A program made the position numbers and the translations under genes. This document shows positions 1 through 9,331 of a stretch of DNA of 64,000 nucleotides, piece by piece. The notes beneath the pieces were generated by a model. The model saw nothing but the letters and a program-made list of their open reading frames with translations, ran no database searches and was not told where the DNA came from. The first letter of the stretch is position 1, and each line of letters starts with the position of its first letter. This DNA is from Denitratisoma oestradiolicum (GTDB lineage Bacteria > Pseudomonadota > Gammaproteobacteria > Burkholderiales > Rhodocyclaceae), in NCBI RefSeq assembly GCF_902813185.1, contig NZ_LR778301.1, positions 2,790,001-2,854,000 on the forward strand. The letters run 5' to 3'.

Positions 1-1115
1 TGGATGTTCTCCGGCGTGGTGTCGGCCCAGGCCGTGGGCGACAGGTCCGCAAACAGCGGGGCCAACATGCTGGCATAGGTATCCATGGCACCTTCGATCG
101 ACACCTCGTCGTAGCGCACCCCCAGGGCCTGCACCAGGGCGCGGGAATCGTCCAGGCTCATCTGGGCCGTGTAGGGGGAAGGCATCATCACCGCTCGCAC
201 CCGATCGGCACCCAGAGCATCCACCGCGATGCACAGGGTTAAAGCCGAATCGACACCGCCGGAGAGACCCAGAATGGCGCCGGGAAAGCCGTTCTTGCCC
301 AGATAATCCCGAACTCCCAGCACCAGAGCCTGATAGACCTCGGCTTCTGGGACCAGTGCCTGAACCACCGGACCCGGCTGAATACAGCCATCCTGGTATT
401 CGACGATTTCCAGGGCCTCGGCAAAGGCCGGTAATTGATGGGTTAGATGTCCATCGGCATCCAAAACAAAGGAAGCGCCATCGAATACCAGTTCGTCCTG
501 ACCGCCCACCAGATTGGCGTAAATGGCCGGAATGCCGGTGGCGACGACGCGGTTGCGCAGCACCTGATAGCGCTCGGCCTGCTTGCCCATGTGAAAGGGC
601 GAGGCATTCAAGGCCAGCAGCAGACGAGCGCCGGCAGCTCGGGCGCTCTCGGCTGCACCAGGCTCCCAGATGTCGGCGCAGATGTTTATGCCACAAGGCA
701 CGCCGCCGATTTCCACCACACAGGGAGTATCGCCAGCATCGAAGTAGCGTTCCTCGTCGAAGACCTCGTAATTGGGCAGGCGGCCCTTGCGGTAGGTAAC
801 ATCCACGCGTCCCAAGCGCAGCAGGGAAGCACAGTTGTAACGACGCCCACCCACCTCCGCCGGGTGCCCCACCAGTAGTGGCAGCGGCGCAGCGGCGGCC
901 AGCTCGGCCAAGTGTGTTTCGCAGGCCCGGTAGAAATCAGGCCGCAGTAGCAGATCCTCCGGTGGATAACCACAGAGGGCCAGCTCAGGAGTCAAAAGCA
1001 AATCGGCGCCCAGGGATCGAGCCCGCTCGGCGCTAGCCAGAATGCGACCAACATTACCGGCAAGGTCCCCCACAACGCAGTTGATCTGTGCAATGGCGAT
1101 TTTCAGCTTGGGCAT
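1..1115 (-). CDS. nadE: Glutamine-dependent NAD+ synthase (3' end outside window)
   Basis: This enzyme makes NAD+ from nicotinic acid adenine dinucleotide, ATP and glutamine in the cytoplasm. Translating the minus strand from ATG at 1115 gives MPKLKIAIAQINCVVGD, the start of a nitrilase-fold glutaminase domain. The glutaminase triad is visible: Glu in TPELALCGYPPEDL, Lys in TYRKGRLPNYEVFDE, and Cys in NICADIWEPG. The ammonia-using synthetase domain follows, with its ATP pyrophosphatase loop LSGGVDSAL. About 371 codons are in the window and the frame is still open at base 1, so roughly the last third (family length about 540 residues) is missing. The two-domain form distinguishes it from the short ammonia-only NadE. 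Confidence is high. Confidence 0.95.
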   Translation of the reverse strand, partial: MPKLKIAIAQINCVVGDLAGNVGRILASAERARSLGADLLLTPELALCGYPPEDLLLRPDFYRACETHLAELAAAAPLPLLVGHPAEVGGRRYNCASLLRLGRVDVTYRKGRLPNYEVFDEERYFDAGDTPCVVEIGGVPCGINICADIWEPGAAESARAAGARLLLALNASPFHMGKQAERYQVLRNRVVATGIPAIYANLVGGQDELVFDGASFVLDADGHLTHQLPAFAEALEIVEYQDGCIQPGPVVQALVPEAEVYQALVLGVRDYLGKNGFPGAILGLSGGVDSALTLCIAVDALGADRVRAVMMPSPYTAQMSLDDSRALVQALGVRYDEVSIEGAMDTYASMLAPLFADLSPTAWADTTPENI

Positions 1116-1236
1116 AGAATGGGTTGTTAAAAGTGTGAGAATCGGCTTCCCGGACTGGCTGAGGCAGTAACACGTGGCATCTGGATCAAGCTTCCGTTAG
1201 CATTGTGTCCACTCCCCCGCGCTTCCATTCATATCC

Positions 1237-1623
1237 ATGGCATTTAAAGATCCCGCCGAACGGGCATTGCTGCGTTTTGAAGCCCGCCGATATGCCAACC
1301 GCTGTGGCAATCAGGAAGGCATGATCGAGCGGGCCGATACCTTGCGCGAGGTCTGTAGACTGACCAACATGCCAATTCCGGCCACCCTGATGGAAGTCAG
1401 CGAAGCCCTGGATGCTCGGCGACGCCTGATATTGATCGCCGAACAGCGCGCCAAGACCCTGATCACCGACCAAATTGCTGCTTGGAGCAAAGCCGATGAA
1501 CAGAGGCGGGGCAAGCTCCAGGTAACAATGATCGATGACTGGACCAACCTGACCGGACATATGGGTCATCTACGCACCTGGGCGCAAAGACAGTTCATGC
1601 TTGCCCAGCAACTGGAACAATGA
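1237..1623 (+). CDS. Hypothetical protein, helical, 128 aa
   Basis: I do not recognise this protein. It is Ala/Arg/Gln-rich and looks all-helical (for example EARRYANRCGNQEGMIERADTLREVCRL), with no signal peptide, membrane segment or cysteine motif. It lies between the divergent nadE promoter side and the convergent ppa gene, whose stop is 16 bases from its own. No clear ribosome binding site precedes the ATG. An antisense frame covers most of the same bases; I prefer the plus frame because its residue composition is more protein-like and it ends cleanly before ppa. A real gene is likely but its role is unknown. Confidence 0.5.
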   Translation: MAFKDPAERALLRFEARRYANRCGNQEGMIERADTLREVCRLTNMPIPATLMEVSEALDARRRLILIAEQRAKTLITDQIAAWSKADEQRRGKLQVTMIDDWTNLTGHMGHLRTWAQRQFMLAQQLEQ

Positions 1624-1639
1624 CAAGACCAGATTCAGC

Positions 1640-2188
1640 TCAGAAAGCCGGCTTTTCCCCAGCGGCCTCGTAACAGGCGACTCCCGCCAGGATTTCCTTC
1701 TTGGCATCCTCGGCACCAACCCAGCCACTCACCTTGACGAACTTACCGGGTTCCAAGTCCTTATAGTGGGCGAAGAAATGGGAAATCTGGTCCAACACTA
1801 TCTGGGGTAGATCCCGAGGATCTGTGACGTCCCGATACATGGTGGTCAGTTTATCCACCGGCACCGCCAGCAGCTTCGCGTCGTCACCGGCCTCATCAAC
1901 CATTTTCAGCATACCCACTGGACGGCAGCGCACCACCACACCGGGAGGCAAAGCAAACTGGGACAGCACCAGCACATCCACCGGGTCGCCGTCACCGGCG
2001 ATGGTGTGGGGAATGTAACCGTAGTTGCAGGGATAGTGCATGGCCGTGGACATGAAGCGATCGACGAAAATCGCCCCAGACTCCTTATCCACTTCGTATT
2101 TGATGGGATCAGCGTGCATCGAAATTTCGATGACGACGTTGAAATCGTTCGGCAAGTCCTTGCCAGGGGACACACGGTCAAGACCCAC
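1640..2188 (-). CDS. ppa: Inorganic pyrophosphatase, family I
   Basis: This enzyme hydrolyses pyrophosphate to two phosphates with Mg2+ in the cytoplasm, pulling biosynthetic reactions forward. The 182-residue product has the usual bacterial length and opens with [14 protein letters not shown], then [13 protein letters not shown], then the family signature DGDPVDVLV with its metal-binding aspartates. Further acidic ligands follow in DVTDPRDLP. The start is GTG at 2188, with AGGAGAAGG just upstream on the minus strand, and it aligns with the start of other Ppa proteins. It is convergent with the small gene at 1237 and monocistronic as far as can be seen. Confidence 0.95.
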   Translation of the reverse strand: MGLDRVSPGKDLPNDFNVVIEISMHADPIKYEVDKESGAIFVDRFMSTAMHYPCNYGYIPHTIAGDGDPVDVLVLSQFALPPGVVVRCRPVGMLKMVDEAGDDAKLLAVPVDKLTTMYRDVTDPRDLPQIVLDQISHFFAHYKDLEPGKFVKVSGWVGAEDAKKEILAGVACYEAAGEKPAF

Positions 2189-2281
2189 TTGGCCTTCTCC
2201 TGAAGAAAAGGGCGGAATTATAGGTCAGCCACATTTCCATCTGCTTACAAAGAGTGGCCGATCACAGGAGACAGAACACCC

Positions 2282-2521
2282 TCAGGCAAATGTATTGACA
2301 ACTCGCCCGGTGACCTGCCCCTGGGTATTCACCACCGGCTGGGCTTGCTGGACCTGCTGTTCCTGTTGAGCCCGCTGCTCCTGGTGGCGCTGTGCCTTGC
2401 TAGCCTTGTCGGCCTCGTTCGAACCTTCCGCAGCATCCGACTGCGAGCGCTGCGGGCGAGTCAGTTGCACTGCCTGCGCATTATCGGCACCACCGACCGA
2501 ATTAACGGAACCGATCTCCAT
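2282..2521 (-). CDS. Hypothetical small Gln/Ala-rich protein, 79 aa
   Basis: The ATG at 2521 is preceded by a strong AGGAGGA ribosome binding site four bases upstream, so this start is better than the longer upstream reading. The product begins MEIGSVNSVGGADNAQAVQL and becomes a charged Gln/Ala/Glu-rich, probably coiled or disordered, stretch (HQEQRAQQEQQVQQAQ). No family is recognised and no signal peptide is present. It sits alone between ppa and tRNA-fMet. The ribosome binding site supports expression; the function is unknown. Confidence 0.55.
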   Translation of the reverse strand: MEIGSVNSVGGADNAQAVQLTRPQRSQSDAAEGSNEADKASKAQRHQEQRAQQEQQVQQAQPVVNTQGQVTGRVVNTFA

Positions 2522-2725
2522 GATATCCTCCTGACCGAAAACCTCCCTCTGATCATACGCTTGCAAGAGATTACCTTTCAAGCGAAAACGGATTTCCGTA
2601 GAGCGATGCCAAGGGATTGAGGCTTCGAGAAGTCCGACTTGCTCAACTGCCAACCGACACTGGGCACCCTACAGAAAATTCCCAACCTGTACTTCTGATT
2701 TGTGTCTATAATGCGCAGCTTCAGA

Positions 2726-2802
<77 letters not shown>

Positions 2803-2816
2803 AATAATTTGTTTAA

Positions 2817-2847
2817 AGCCAGTCACTTAGCGGTGATTGGCTTTTTT
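2817..2847 (+). terminator. Rho-independent terminator after tRNA-fMet
   Basis: AGCCAGTCAC pairs with GTGATTGGCT (10 bp, one G-U) around the loop TTAGCG. The T-run begins in the last stem base and continues to 2847. The position directly after the tRNA fits termination of its transcript. Confidence 0.85.
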
Positions 2848-2868
2848 CATTTCTGTCGCCAAAAATAA

Positions 2869-2964
2869 TGTGACACCTCTGTGACAGGTTCTGTGACAGT
2901 TCTGTGCCACTTTGCGGACAGTGGCTATGAAAATTTGACCTTCGGTCAAATTTATAATGTCACA
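2869..2964. repeat. Phased TGTGACA heptamers plus a hairpin after tRNA-fMet
   Basis: TGTGACA begins at 2869, 2880 and 2892, with TGTGCCA at 2903, so the copies are 11 to 12 bases apart, about one helical turn. An inverted copy, TGTCACA, lies at 2958. A 10-bp hairpin (2931-2953) sits between. No convincing gene covers 2848-3158. The layout suggests a protein-binding array, possibly integrase or excisionase arm sites of an attachment region; that is inference. Confidence 0.5.
2931..2953. promoter_or_regulatory. Perfect inverted repeat AAATTTGACC / GGTCAAATTT
   Basis: Ten bases on each side of the loop TTC are perfectly complementary. There is no T-run directly after it on either strand beyond the stem's own TTT, so it may be an operator or cruciform rather than a terminator. 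It lies downstream of the helicase gene, which ends at 3159 on the minus strand. Confidence 0.5.
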
Positions 2965-3158
2965 CTTTGACAAAAAAGACAGGTTACGGACTACAGTTGA
3001 CGCTCCTAACGACTGGCCACCGACAAGTTGTCGGCCAATGCTGTCAATGGAGTTGATTCGTGAGAATGGCCGGTTCGTCACGGATTTCTGACATTCTCTC
3101 AGCGGCACATATCAGGGCTGTTGCCCGACGAACTCTGTGCCTGTATGTCGCCTCAAGC

Positions 3159-6100
3159 TCAAGCATTATCGTAGCTCTGGGTATCTGACTTGACCCGGCC
3201 AAACAATTCTTGCCAAGTCTCGTCGCTCCGTCTGGGATCAATCCACCACTCCATCTCTTCCCACTGACGATGAACGCGAACACGCGAGGCGTTCCTGCCG
3301 CGAACCTTCGCCAGCGCGAGCTTCTCAACGGTATCGTAGCCCTCGCGGACGCAGCTTCCAAGCTTCTCAAGTTCGACCGAGGCAAGCTCATCCATGGCCA
3401 ACGTGAGGTCTTCCGCCGCAAGGTGTCGGCGTACAAGATCGGGGAGGGAGAAGACATAAGCAATCTCCGGGAGAACCCGCAGGACGAAGCGGCGAGCTTG
3501 CTCGAAGTGCTTCGCCTTTCGGACCGTGGGCTTTAGTTTCTGAATCTCCGCCAGCGGTTGACCGCTGACCCAAGCCTTCAGCGCTGCAAGCACGAAATTG
3601 ACGGCGAACTTGCCTCTTTCCTTGTCGCTCTCAAGCAACTTGAAGGACTCACCCATAAAACCATCCAAGCTCTCGCGCCTGATCATCTGCGAGATAAGGA
3701 CGGGCCGCTCGGTCAGCCACGTCGCAGTCCACGTGAACCAGTCCAGCGTTGTTCGCCCGGAAGGAGGCAATGTCTGGAGGCGAGTCTTCAGTTCGCGCAG
3801 TACGTCCGACGGCGCCCCGTAATTGGCAGCCATCTTGTCGGCCCAATCGGGTTCCTCTTCCAGCTCTTGAAGCTTCCCACGCGCTTGCAGTGCATGGTTG
3901 ATACGGTCGTTCAATTGCTCTTCCTGCGCTTGCCTCCTTAGCTTGAAGGCCGCGAATGACTTCTTCAGTAGCATCTTGGCCGGCCCATCGACGTCCGTGG
4001 CCTGTGTCGATATGGGAAGCCGGCGCAGGAGGTAAGCTGCATCGCCTCCAGCATGCTCGCCAAGCTCTTGGATGCGGTCCAAGATGGCCTCAAGTGGGTC
4101 TTCTATAGCCAAGCACTGGTCGCTCTGCGAGAAGATGCCTTGAAGGTCCTTCCAGTGACTGGCAATCCGATTTTTGGAGTCGTTGAAGTCCACGACCTTA
4201 CTGGGAATGACCAGCACCAGACCGTACGAACTCTGCCCAGCCCGTCCAGCGCGGCCGGCGGCGTTAAGTAGGTCGTGCGCCTTCAACTGCGCGAGCTGCT
4301 TGTTTTCCTCATCGAACTTGCTGTCGCCCGCGATGATGACCACATGGCTTGGCAGGTTCATTCCCTGTGCCAGCGTCGAAGTGGCAACCAGTACGGACAC
4401 CCCATCTGGACGCTTGAAGAGCGACTCGTGCAGTTGCCTCTCGGTCGGCAGGAGCAGTCCGTGATGGCAAAGGCTCGGCCACCGCGCCGACTTTCCATCC
4501 GCAGCGTCAATGTATAGCGCAGACTCGTCACCTAGTTCATCGAGCGTCAGGTCGTACAGATGCTGCTCCTCTTCCGTGAAGGCGATATTTGCTTCCCCAA
4601 GATGCTTACCCGCACTCTCTTGAGCGCTGATAGCGTTCGGGCGGGTCTGAGCAAAGATGAGCGTCTTGATTCCCTCATTGCGGGACGCGAGGGATGCAAG
4701 CTCAGCGGCTACGCTGTTCGCATTCGGAGTGAGATTCCACGTTGTTGGATTCACTGAGAGAAGCATCTCGTTGTCGGAGAGCGGGAGCAGCGCGTAGTCA
4801 TCTCGGTGCATCGAGTCCCAGCGGAACTTCAGCCCCAGAAACCCCATCGGGCGCGCCTTGAGTTCACGCTTCAGTGCCGTCGGCGGCCCGGGATTCCGCT
4901 TGCCCGAAGCTAACAACTCTTGGCGCTTCGCCACCAGCTTGTTGCGTAGATCGGCGATTTGGTCGCTCGGAAAGACCACGGAACCACGCACCTGCCGCGT
5001 CGGCTTCCACGCCATGTTTAGTGGTAAGCACTTGCGACCAGTAAGCTCAGCCAACCAAGCCGCGACTTCCTCGGTGTTGCTCATCATCGCCGAGAGCAAC
5101 AAGTAGTCTGCATCAGGCACATGCATGGAGAGGTTCAGAATGCAGAGCATCGCATCAACTGCGCGCTGGCTGCGATCGTTCACGCCCGCGTGCAGAAGAT
5201 GGCACTCGTCGAACACGAGCAGACCCACGTCCTTGAATATCTCTGGCTGAAAACCCATCAACGCCAAGCATCGCTCTGGCGTCATTACTGACATTGGCGG
5301 CAGTCGAGTATCCAAGTTAAAGTCGAATGGGTTGTCGTTTGCCCGTTCACGGCTCAGATGAGCTTCAGGGAAGGTCTTCTGAAGCGCGCGCGCAGTTTGG
5401 TCGACTAGAGCCAGCGTAGGTGCCAGAAAGATGGTGTCCTTCCCTTGGCACAGGTTCGAAAGAATCTTGAGCTCGGACAATGTTGACTTCCCCGCACCGG
5501 TGGGGAAACTGATGGCAGCCGAAACCCCAGGGGGCAGGTAGCCCTGAGCCACGGCATCCCGGTGATTTTCCCAAAGATACGGTCGAGTCTTTGCAATATG
5601 CGCAAGGCCCGAATTCCAAAGCAATGCGTCGGCACCAGGCGGTGCCTTTAGGCGGGCGAGACTGTCGGCCGGCAGTTCGCGGCCCACTGCCTTTAACAGA
5701 GACGCCAAGTGGCGAGGCCCAGGGAAGGCGCTGTTGCCAAGTCGATCCAGAAATTGCACGACCGGCTGCGTACACATGGCTTCGACTCGTTCCAATTCGG
5801 GTAGTGATGGCTCATAGCCCGGACGTCCGAGCACCTCAGTAGCGATACTACGAATGCAACGCTGCACCATCAGATACAGCGCGCTCGCTCCGACTTCAGC
5901 CATCGTTAAGTCGCCTTCCAGCGACGGTACTTCCGGCACAGTCGAGTCAACGAGCAGCGCGTCCAGGTCACCGGTCGCCAGCCGCTTGATGTCCTGCAAG
6001 AGCCTGCGCTCCACCATTTGCAATCCATCAGGAACCTGAATCTGGCGCGACATCTCAGCAGCGTCGGGGCTAGCTCCTGCGGCAAGAAATAGGAGCGTCG

Positions 6101-6485
6101 CAGAGACCTCCGGCGCAATCCCTCCGACCGTGAGCGGGCCAGCGTTATCCTGATCAGGCAAACTCACAAGCCGTTGCGCTTGCAAGGTCACATAGTGCAC
6201 TGTTGCCGCAAGGAAGGCCGCGCCGCGACGCTGAGGGCCTTCAGGGTTTACTGAAGCGATGGCCTCCTGGGTGAACGCAATCTTCCTGAGTCGGTCCAGT
6301 TCAGGCCGTAGAGTCTTCAACAAATCAGCGGCGTTGGATGTTCCGTCCGCCATTTTCCGGAGACGCAGCCGCACGGAAACAATTTCGACGTAGGCTTTAG
6401 TCAGGGCCTTGGGCAGTGAGTCGGGGTCAAGGCCAGACAGTTCTGGAGCAGAGCGTATGAGCTCCGAGGTGGGATCATCAAACAC
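3159..6485 (-). CDS. Superfamily 2 DEAD/DEAH-type helicase (HamB-like), 1108 aa
   Basis: A large SF2 helicase, probably the motor of a two-gene antiviral system with the nuclease upstream. After an N-terminal part of about 300 residues without recognised motifs come motif [10 protein letters not shown] (near residue 330), motif II FDECH (near 422), motif III SAMM (near 461), the second RecA-fold motifs [14 protein letters not shown], and motif [12 protein letters not shown] (near 741). The order and the GRAGRAG form match Ski2/Hel308-like helicases, including Hachiman HamB and AbpB. The C-terminal part of about 350 residues is helical and unassigned. The start is GTG at 6485 with GAGGA upstream, nine bases after the nuclease stop, so the two are almost certainly co-transcribed. 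The helicase call is very firm; the system name is inference from the pairing. Confidence 0.88.
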   Translation of the reverse strand: MFDDPTSELIRSAPELSGLDPDSLPKALTKAYVEIVSVRLRLRKMADGTSNAADLLKTLRPELDRLRKIAFTQEAIASVNPEGPQRRGAAFLAATVHYVTLQAQRLVSLPDQDNAGPLTVGGIAPEVSATLLFLAAGASPDAAEMSRQIQVPDGLQMVERRLLQDIKRLATGDLDALLVDSTVPEVPSLEGDLTMAEVGASALYLMVQRCIRSIATEVLGRPGYEPSLPELERVEAMCTQPVVQFLDRLGNSAFPGPRHLASLLKAVGRELPADSLARLKAPPGADALLWNSGLAHIAKTRPYLWENHRDAVAQGYLPPGVSAAISFPTGAGKSTLSELKILSNLCQGKDTIFLAPTLALVDQTARALQKTFPEAHLSRERANDNPFDFNLDTRLPPMSVMTPERCLALMGFQPEIFKDVGLLVFDECHLLHAGVNDRSQRAVDAMLCILNLSMHVPDADYLLLSAMMSNTEEVAAWLAELTGRKCLPLNMAWKPTRQVRGSVVFPSDQIADLRNKLVAKRQELLASGKRNPGPPTALKRELKARPMGFLGLKFRWDSMHRDDYALLPLSDNEMLLSVNPTTWNLTPNANSVAAELASLASRNEGIKTLIFAQTRPNAISAQESAGKHLGEANIAFTEEEQHLYDLTLDELGDESALYIDAADGKSARWPSLCHHGLLLPTERQLHESLFKRPDGVSVLVATSTLAQGMNLPSHVVIIAGDSKFDEENKQLAQLKAHDLLNAAGRAGRAGQSSYGLVLVIPSKVVDFNDSKNRIASHWKDLQGIFSQSDQCLAIEDPLEAILDRIQELGEHAGGDAAYLLRRLPISTQATDVDGPAKMLLKKSFAAFKLRRQAQEEQLNDRINHALQARGKLQELEEEPDWADKMAANYGAPSDVLRELKTRLQTLPPSGRTTLDWFTWTATWLTERPVLISQMIRRESLDGFMGESFKLLESDKERGKFAVNFVLAALKAWVSGQPLAEIQKLKPTVRKAKHFEQARRFVLRVLPEIAYVFSLPDLVRRHLAAEDLTLAMDELASVELEKLGSCVREGYDTVEKLALAKVRGRNASRVRVHRQWEEMEWWIDPRRSDETWQELFGRVKSDTQSYDNA

Positions 6486-6494
6486 TCGTCGTCC

Positions 6495-7268
6495 TCAGTC
6501 GGTAGTTGCCATTTCCTCGGCCTTCTTGATGGCCACTTTCGCTAAGTCGTCCATCCACTTGCGAAGGTCTATCACTTCAAAGACTTCGGCGCGTCGGCGC
6601 TCCACCCCGCCAGGCACACTCTTCTCGTACCCCTTGAACAGCTTGGCCTGAGACTGATCAGTACTCTGCTCGTCCGTAATACTCAAACGGTAGCGACGGA
6701 CCTGCTTCCACATGATGTCTGCAACCGCCTGCTGCGGGTCAGAATGGCCGGCACCCTTTATGAGCAGAGTTACCTCGGCCGTGACAAGGTGTTCGTTCTC
6801 TCCCATCTCGAATTCCCTGAACTCCGGCCACACCTTGTCGCGCACCATTGACCGAGGGTTCTCCGTCGCTTTGTCCTCGAAAAGCACGACGGCAGTGACC
6901 TTCTCGGTTCCGTCGATGGACACCTGTAGCCCATCCAAACCCTTGTGGGCGTGAATCATGTGAGGCATGTTCATTAGCGCACCTGGGGTACGCAACTGGG
7001 CAGCAAGCCAAGACATGACCTGGAACATCCAGCCATCACGGTGCGCAATATTTCCGGATGAGGAGAGGAGCTTGATGGCACCCTTGACCGCGCCCTTGGT
7101 GGTGGGCTTCGGTGCTAAGCCAGCGACGTGCAAGATTTTGGCGACGTGCAGAGCTTGGCCCACCGCGATGATTGCGATGGCGTTTGCAAGCTCATCAACT
7201 GAGGGCACGCACCACGTGCAACCCTTCCATTCCTTCTGAACGTTAAACGCCGTAAGATTTATCGGCAT
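6495..7268 (-). CDS. HamA-like PD-(D/E)xK nuclease, partner of the helicase
   Basis: Probable nuclease effector of a helicase-nuclease defence pair. From the longer reading (ATG at 7298) the motif is D122 in KGLDGLQV followed by E141 and K143 in VLFEDKATE, the spacing of a PD-(D/E)xK nuclease core. This resembles the (G)DG...ExK arrangement of HamA (DUF1837). The C-terminal third is helical and Lys/Glu-rich. I chose ATG at 7268 because GGAG lies six bases upstream; ATG at 7298, ten codons earlier, has a weaker site. It is the first gene of the pair, nine bases before the helicase start. The family assignment is from motif pattern and context, not a database match. An AbpA-type protein is an alternative. 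Confidence 0.6.
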   Translation of the reverse strand: MPINLTAFNVQKEWKGCTWCVPSVDELANAIAIIAVGQALHVAKILHVAGLAPKPTTKGAVKGAIKLLSSSGNIAHRDGWMFQVMSWLAAQLRTPGALMNMPHMIHAHKGLDGLQVSIDGTEKVTAVVLFEDKATENPRSMVRDKVWPEFREFEMGENEHLVTAEVTLLIKGAGHSDPQQAVADIMWKQVRRYRLSITDEQSTDQSQAKLFKGYEKSVPGGVERRRAEVFEVIDLRKWMDDLAKVAIKKAEEMATTD

Positions 7269-7504
7269 ACTCGGCTCCGCGAAACCTGACACCCGCATAT
7301 TTAAGGATGCCAGTGTAATCCTGTTACTGCATTAGGCCCATAATTGGACGCGAGGTAGCTGTTCTTAACTAGTTTCCTGACTGATTGTTACTAATCTCCG
7401 TATGGCCGTTCTGGCCGACGACGGGACATTGGCCGAAGCGGCCTGAAATATCAAAACGACACAAGGCAACAATGACGCGGAAGGCAGGCGACAACTATCA
7501 ATAA

Positions 7505-8543
7505 TCTGATTACCGATGAGTCTCAGCCAACCTAATCGCGCTTTCATTGTGCGGCAGCATCCTGGCGCAATCACTGATGAGGCTCACGACGATGGTTCGG
7601 AGATCGAATCGGCGGTTGAAGCGGTAGGCGTATTCGGCGAAATAGCGCTTGGCGTATTTGGCGAAGCGGAAGGCATGATAGGTTCCCGACAGAGCGGTCT
7701 TGAAATTCGAGATCAAGGTATTCACCCAGCGGAACTTTGGATGCTGGGCCGCCTGCTTGCCGGAGCCGACCACGATGGCCTCGTGTGTCTCGACCGAATT
7801 CGCCAGTACCGAGAAACTCGGCAAGCCATCCGACAACGCGTGGGTGGTCGGCGCCAGCGTCTTGCTGGCCCAGGCGTCGATCCGCTCGTGAGTGAAAGGC
7901 ATGGGGTCGAAACGGACGAAAAGAGGCCGACCATCGGCGGTCGTTTCCACCGCCGCCACGAACGGTACCTTATTCTCGGAACCCCGGCCCACCTTGCCGG
8001 CACGGGCACCGCCAAGATAAGCGTCGTCGATCTCGACACGAACATCCAGCGCCCGACCGGCCTCGGCATCGCCCATCACCGCCATCAGCTTGTGCTTGAG
8101 CAGCCAAGCAGTGTCGTAGCTGACGCCGAGGTGGCGCTTCAACGACAGCGCCGAGATGTTGTTCTTGGACTGGGTCATGAAGAACATGGCCAGGAACCAT
8201 TTGGTCAAGGGCAGCTTGGTGTTCTCGAAGATCGTTCCGGCGGTGACGCTCACTTGGTGGCGGCAGCGATGGCATTGCCACAGCCTTTTTCCACCTCTCT
8301 CAAAACGGGAGTGCCGGGTGTCCCGGCAGCACGGACAGACGAATCCCGAGGGCCAACGCTGTTCGACCAGCGCCGTCTCGCATTTCGCCTCCGTTCCGTA
8401 CAGTTCCATAAACTCGGCCATCGACAGCCCTTGTTGAAATTGCACCCGATTTTTCATGGCAGACCTCCGTCTCAATGTCTGCCCCATTTTCAAACCCTTA
8501 CTAGCTCACTGCGTGAGCCGGCTGAGACTTGTCGGTAATCAGA
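7505..8543 (-). mobile_element. IS1595-family insertion sequence, copy 1 (1039 bp)
   Basis: Both ends begin TCTGATTACCGA and continue, after two mismatches, with AGTCTCAGCC, giving 24-bp imperfect terminal inverted repeats. The element is flanked by the 8-bp target duplication ATCAATAA (7497-7504 and 8544-8551), the length typical of IS1595. It lies between the promoter side of the nuclease-helicase pair and the Kiwa pair and interrupts no visible gene. Confidence 0.95.
7510..8457 (-). CDS. IS1595-family (ISXO2-like) transposase, copy 1
   Basis: This transposase (315 aa from ATG 8457) has an N-terminal zinc ribbon with CPCC and CHRC, then an ISXO2-like DDE domain with the acidic motif EIDDAYLGG. 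I start it at ATG 8457 because GGAGG lies upstream; a TTG 36 bases earlier extends the frame. The stop codon lies in the terminal inverted repeat. It is intact and nearly identical to copies at 25250 and 55430, so the element was recently active. The long frame on the opposite strand is a shadow. Confidence 0.93.
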   Translation of the reverse strand: MKNRVQFQQGLSMAEFMELYGTEAKCETALVEQRWPSGFVCPCCRDTRHSRFERGGKRLWQCHRCRHQVSVTAGTIFENTKLPLTKWFLAMFFMTQSKNNISALSLKRHLGVSYDTAWLLKHKLMAVMGDAEAGRALDVRVEIDDAYLGGARAGKVGRGSENKVPFVAAVETTADGRPLFVRFDPMPFTHERIDAWASKTLAPTTHALSDGLPSFSVLANSVETHEAIVVGSGKQAAQHPKFRWVNTLISNFKTALSGTYHAFRFAKYAKRYFAEYAYRFNRRFDLRTIVVSLISDCARMLPHNESAIRLAETHR

Positions 8544-8710
8544 ATCAATAATCTCTTCTTGTGCCCCGCCACAGCTGAGCTTTGGCCTTGCGTCGCGCCT
8601 GGCGCGTAGAGCCCGGCCCGCGCACACAGCGGGCGGGGACGGCATGCGAAAAGGGTGAATATGCAAAAATTGGTATGTTGTCATAATATGCGCGGCTGGG
8701 GGAAAACAAT

Positions 8711-9331
8711 ATGGACGCAAGCCCGATCCGGATGAGACGACTGATTAAAGTCGGTATGTATCTCTTATCGTTGTGGCTGTTGCTGGTCCTGATCTTCGTA
8801 AACAAGGTCGATATCGACCTGTGTTTTGCCTGCAAGTTTGTCTCTTGGGCGGAATTGGGCACGATAGCCGCGAAGAACTTGCTGCCGTTATTGTGCACGG
8901 CGGTGCTGGTCGTATCGCTTGTCTTCTATGCGGTATTTGCGCACATCATACGGGGGGCGAAGGACGGCCCATTCAAAGTCGCCGAAGTAGACGACAAGAA
9001 CGCGGATCACCTTGTTTTTCTCGCGACATATGTAATTCCGCTGTTGAGCTTCAATCTCGACACGCCGCGCCAGATCGTCAGTCTCGTCATCACGCTGACG
9101 CTGATTGGGGCGATCTACGTGCGGACTAATCTCTTCTACGCCAATCCGACGCTCTCGTTGCTCGGGTTCAAGATCTACACTGTCAAATTTGAGCAGAGTG
9201 GGTCAGGAGTGCCGCCCGGTAGCGCCGTACTAATCGCGCGCGAGGAAATCGACACAGGAACGAGTGTCAACGTACTCCGGCTCGACAAAAGCATCTTCTT
9301 TGCGCGTAAGGCGATAACCATCAAACCATGA
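8711..9331 (+). CDS. kwaA: Kiwa defence protein KwaA (membrane protein)
   Basis: KwaA is the membrane component of the Kiwa antiphage system, known to sense infection at the inner membrane and work with KwaB. The 206-residue protein shows four hydrophobic segments, near residues 11-30 (VGMYLLSLWLLLVLIFV), 58-80, 103-120 and 125-141, followed by a soluble C-terminal tail of about 60 residues. That is the expected KwaA size and topology. The stop overlaps the start of kwaB by four bases (ATGA), so the pair is translationally coupled. By itself the protein would be only a four-pass membrane protein; the DUF4868 partner makes the call. Confidence 0.8.
   Translation: MDASPIRMRRLIKVGMYLLSLWLLLVLIFVNKVDIDLCFACKFVSWAELGTIAAKNLLPLLCTAVLVVSLVFYAVFAHIIRGAKDGPFKVAEVDDKNADHLVFLATYVIPLLSFNLDTPRQIVSLVITLTLIGAIYVRTNLFYANPTLSLLGFKIYTVKFEQSGSGVPPGSAVLIAREEIDTGTSVNVLRLDKSIFFARKAITIKP

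Noticed and set aside
1186..1569. Minus-strand frame opposite the 1237 gene
   Set aside because: Less protein-like composition; the plus frame ends neatly before ppa. Not fully excluded.
7516..8538. 340-codon plus-strand frame over IS copy 1 (same at 25169-26191 and 55349-56371 on the minus strand)
   Set aside because: It is exactly antisense to the transposase, and its product has no recognisable features; it repeats only because the IS repeats.
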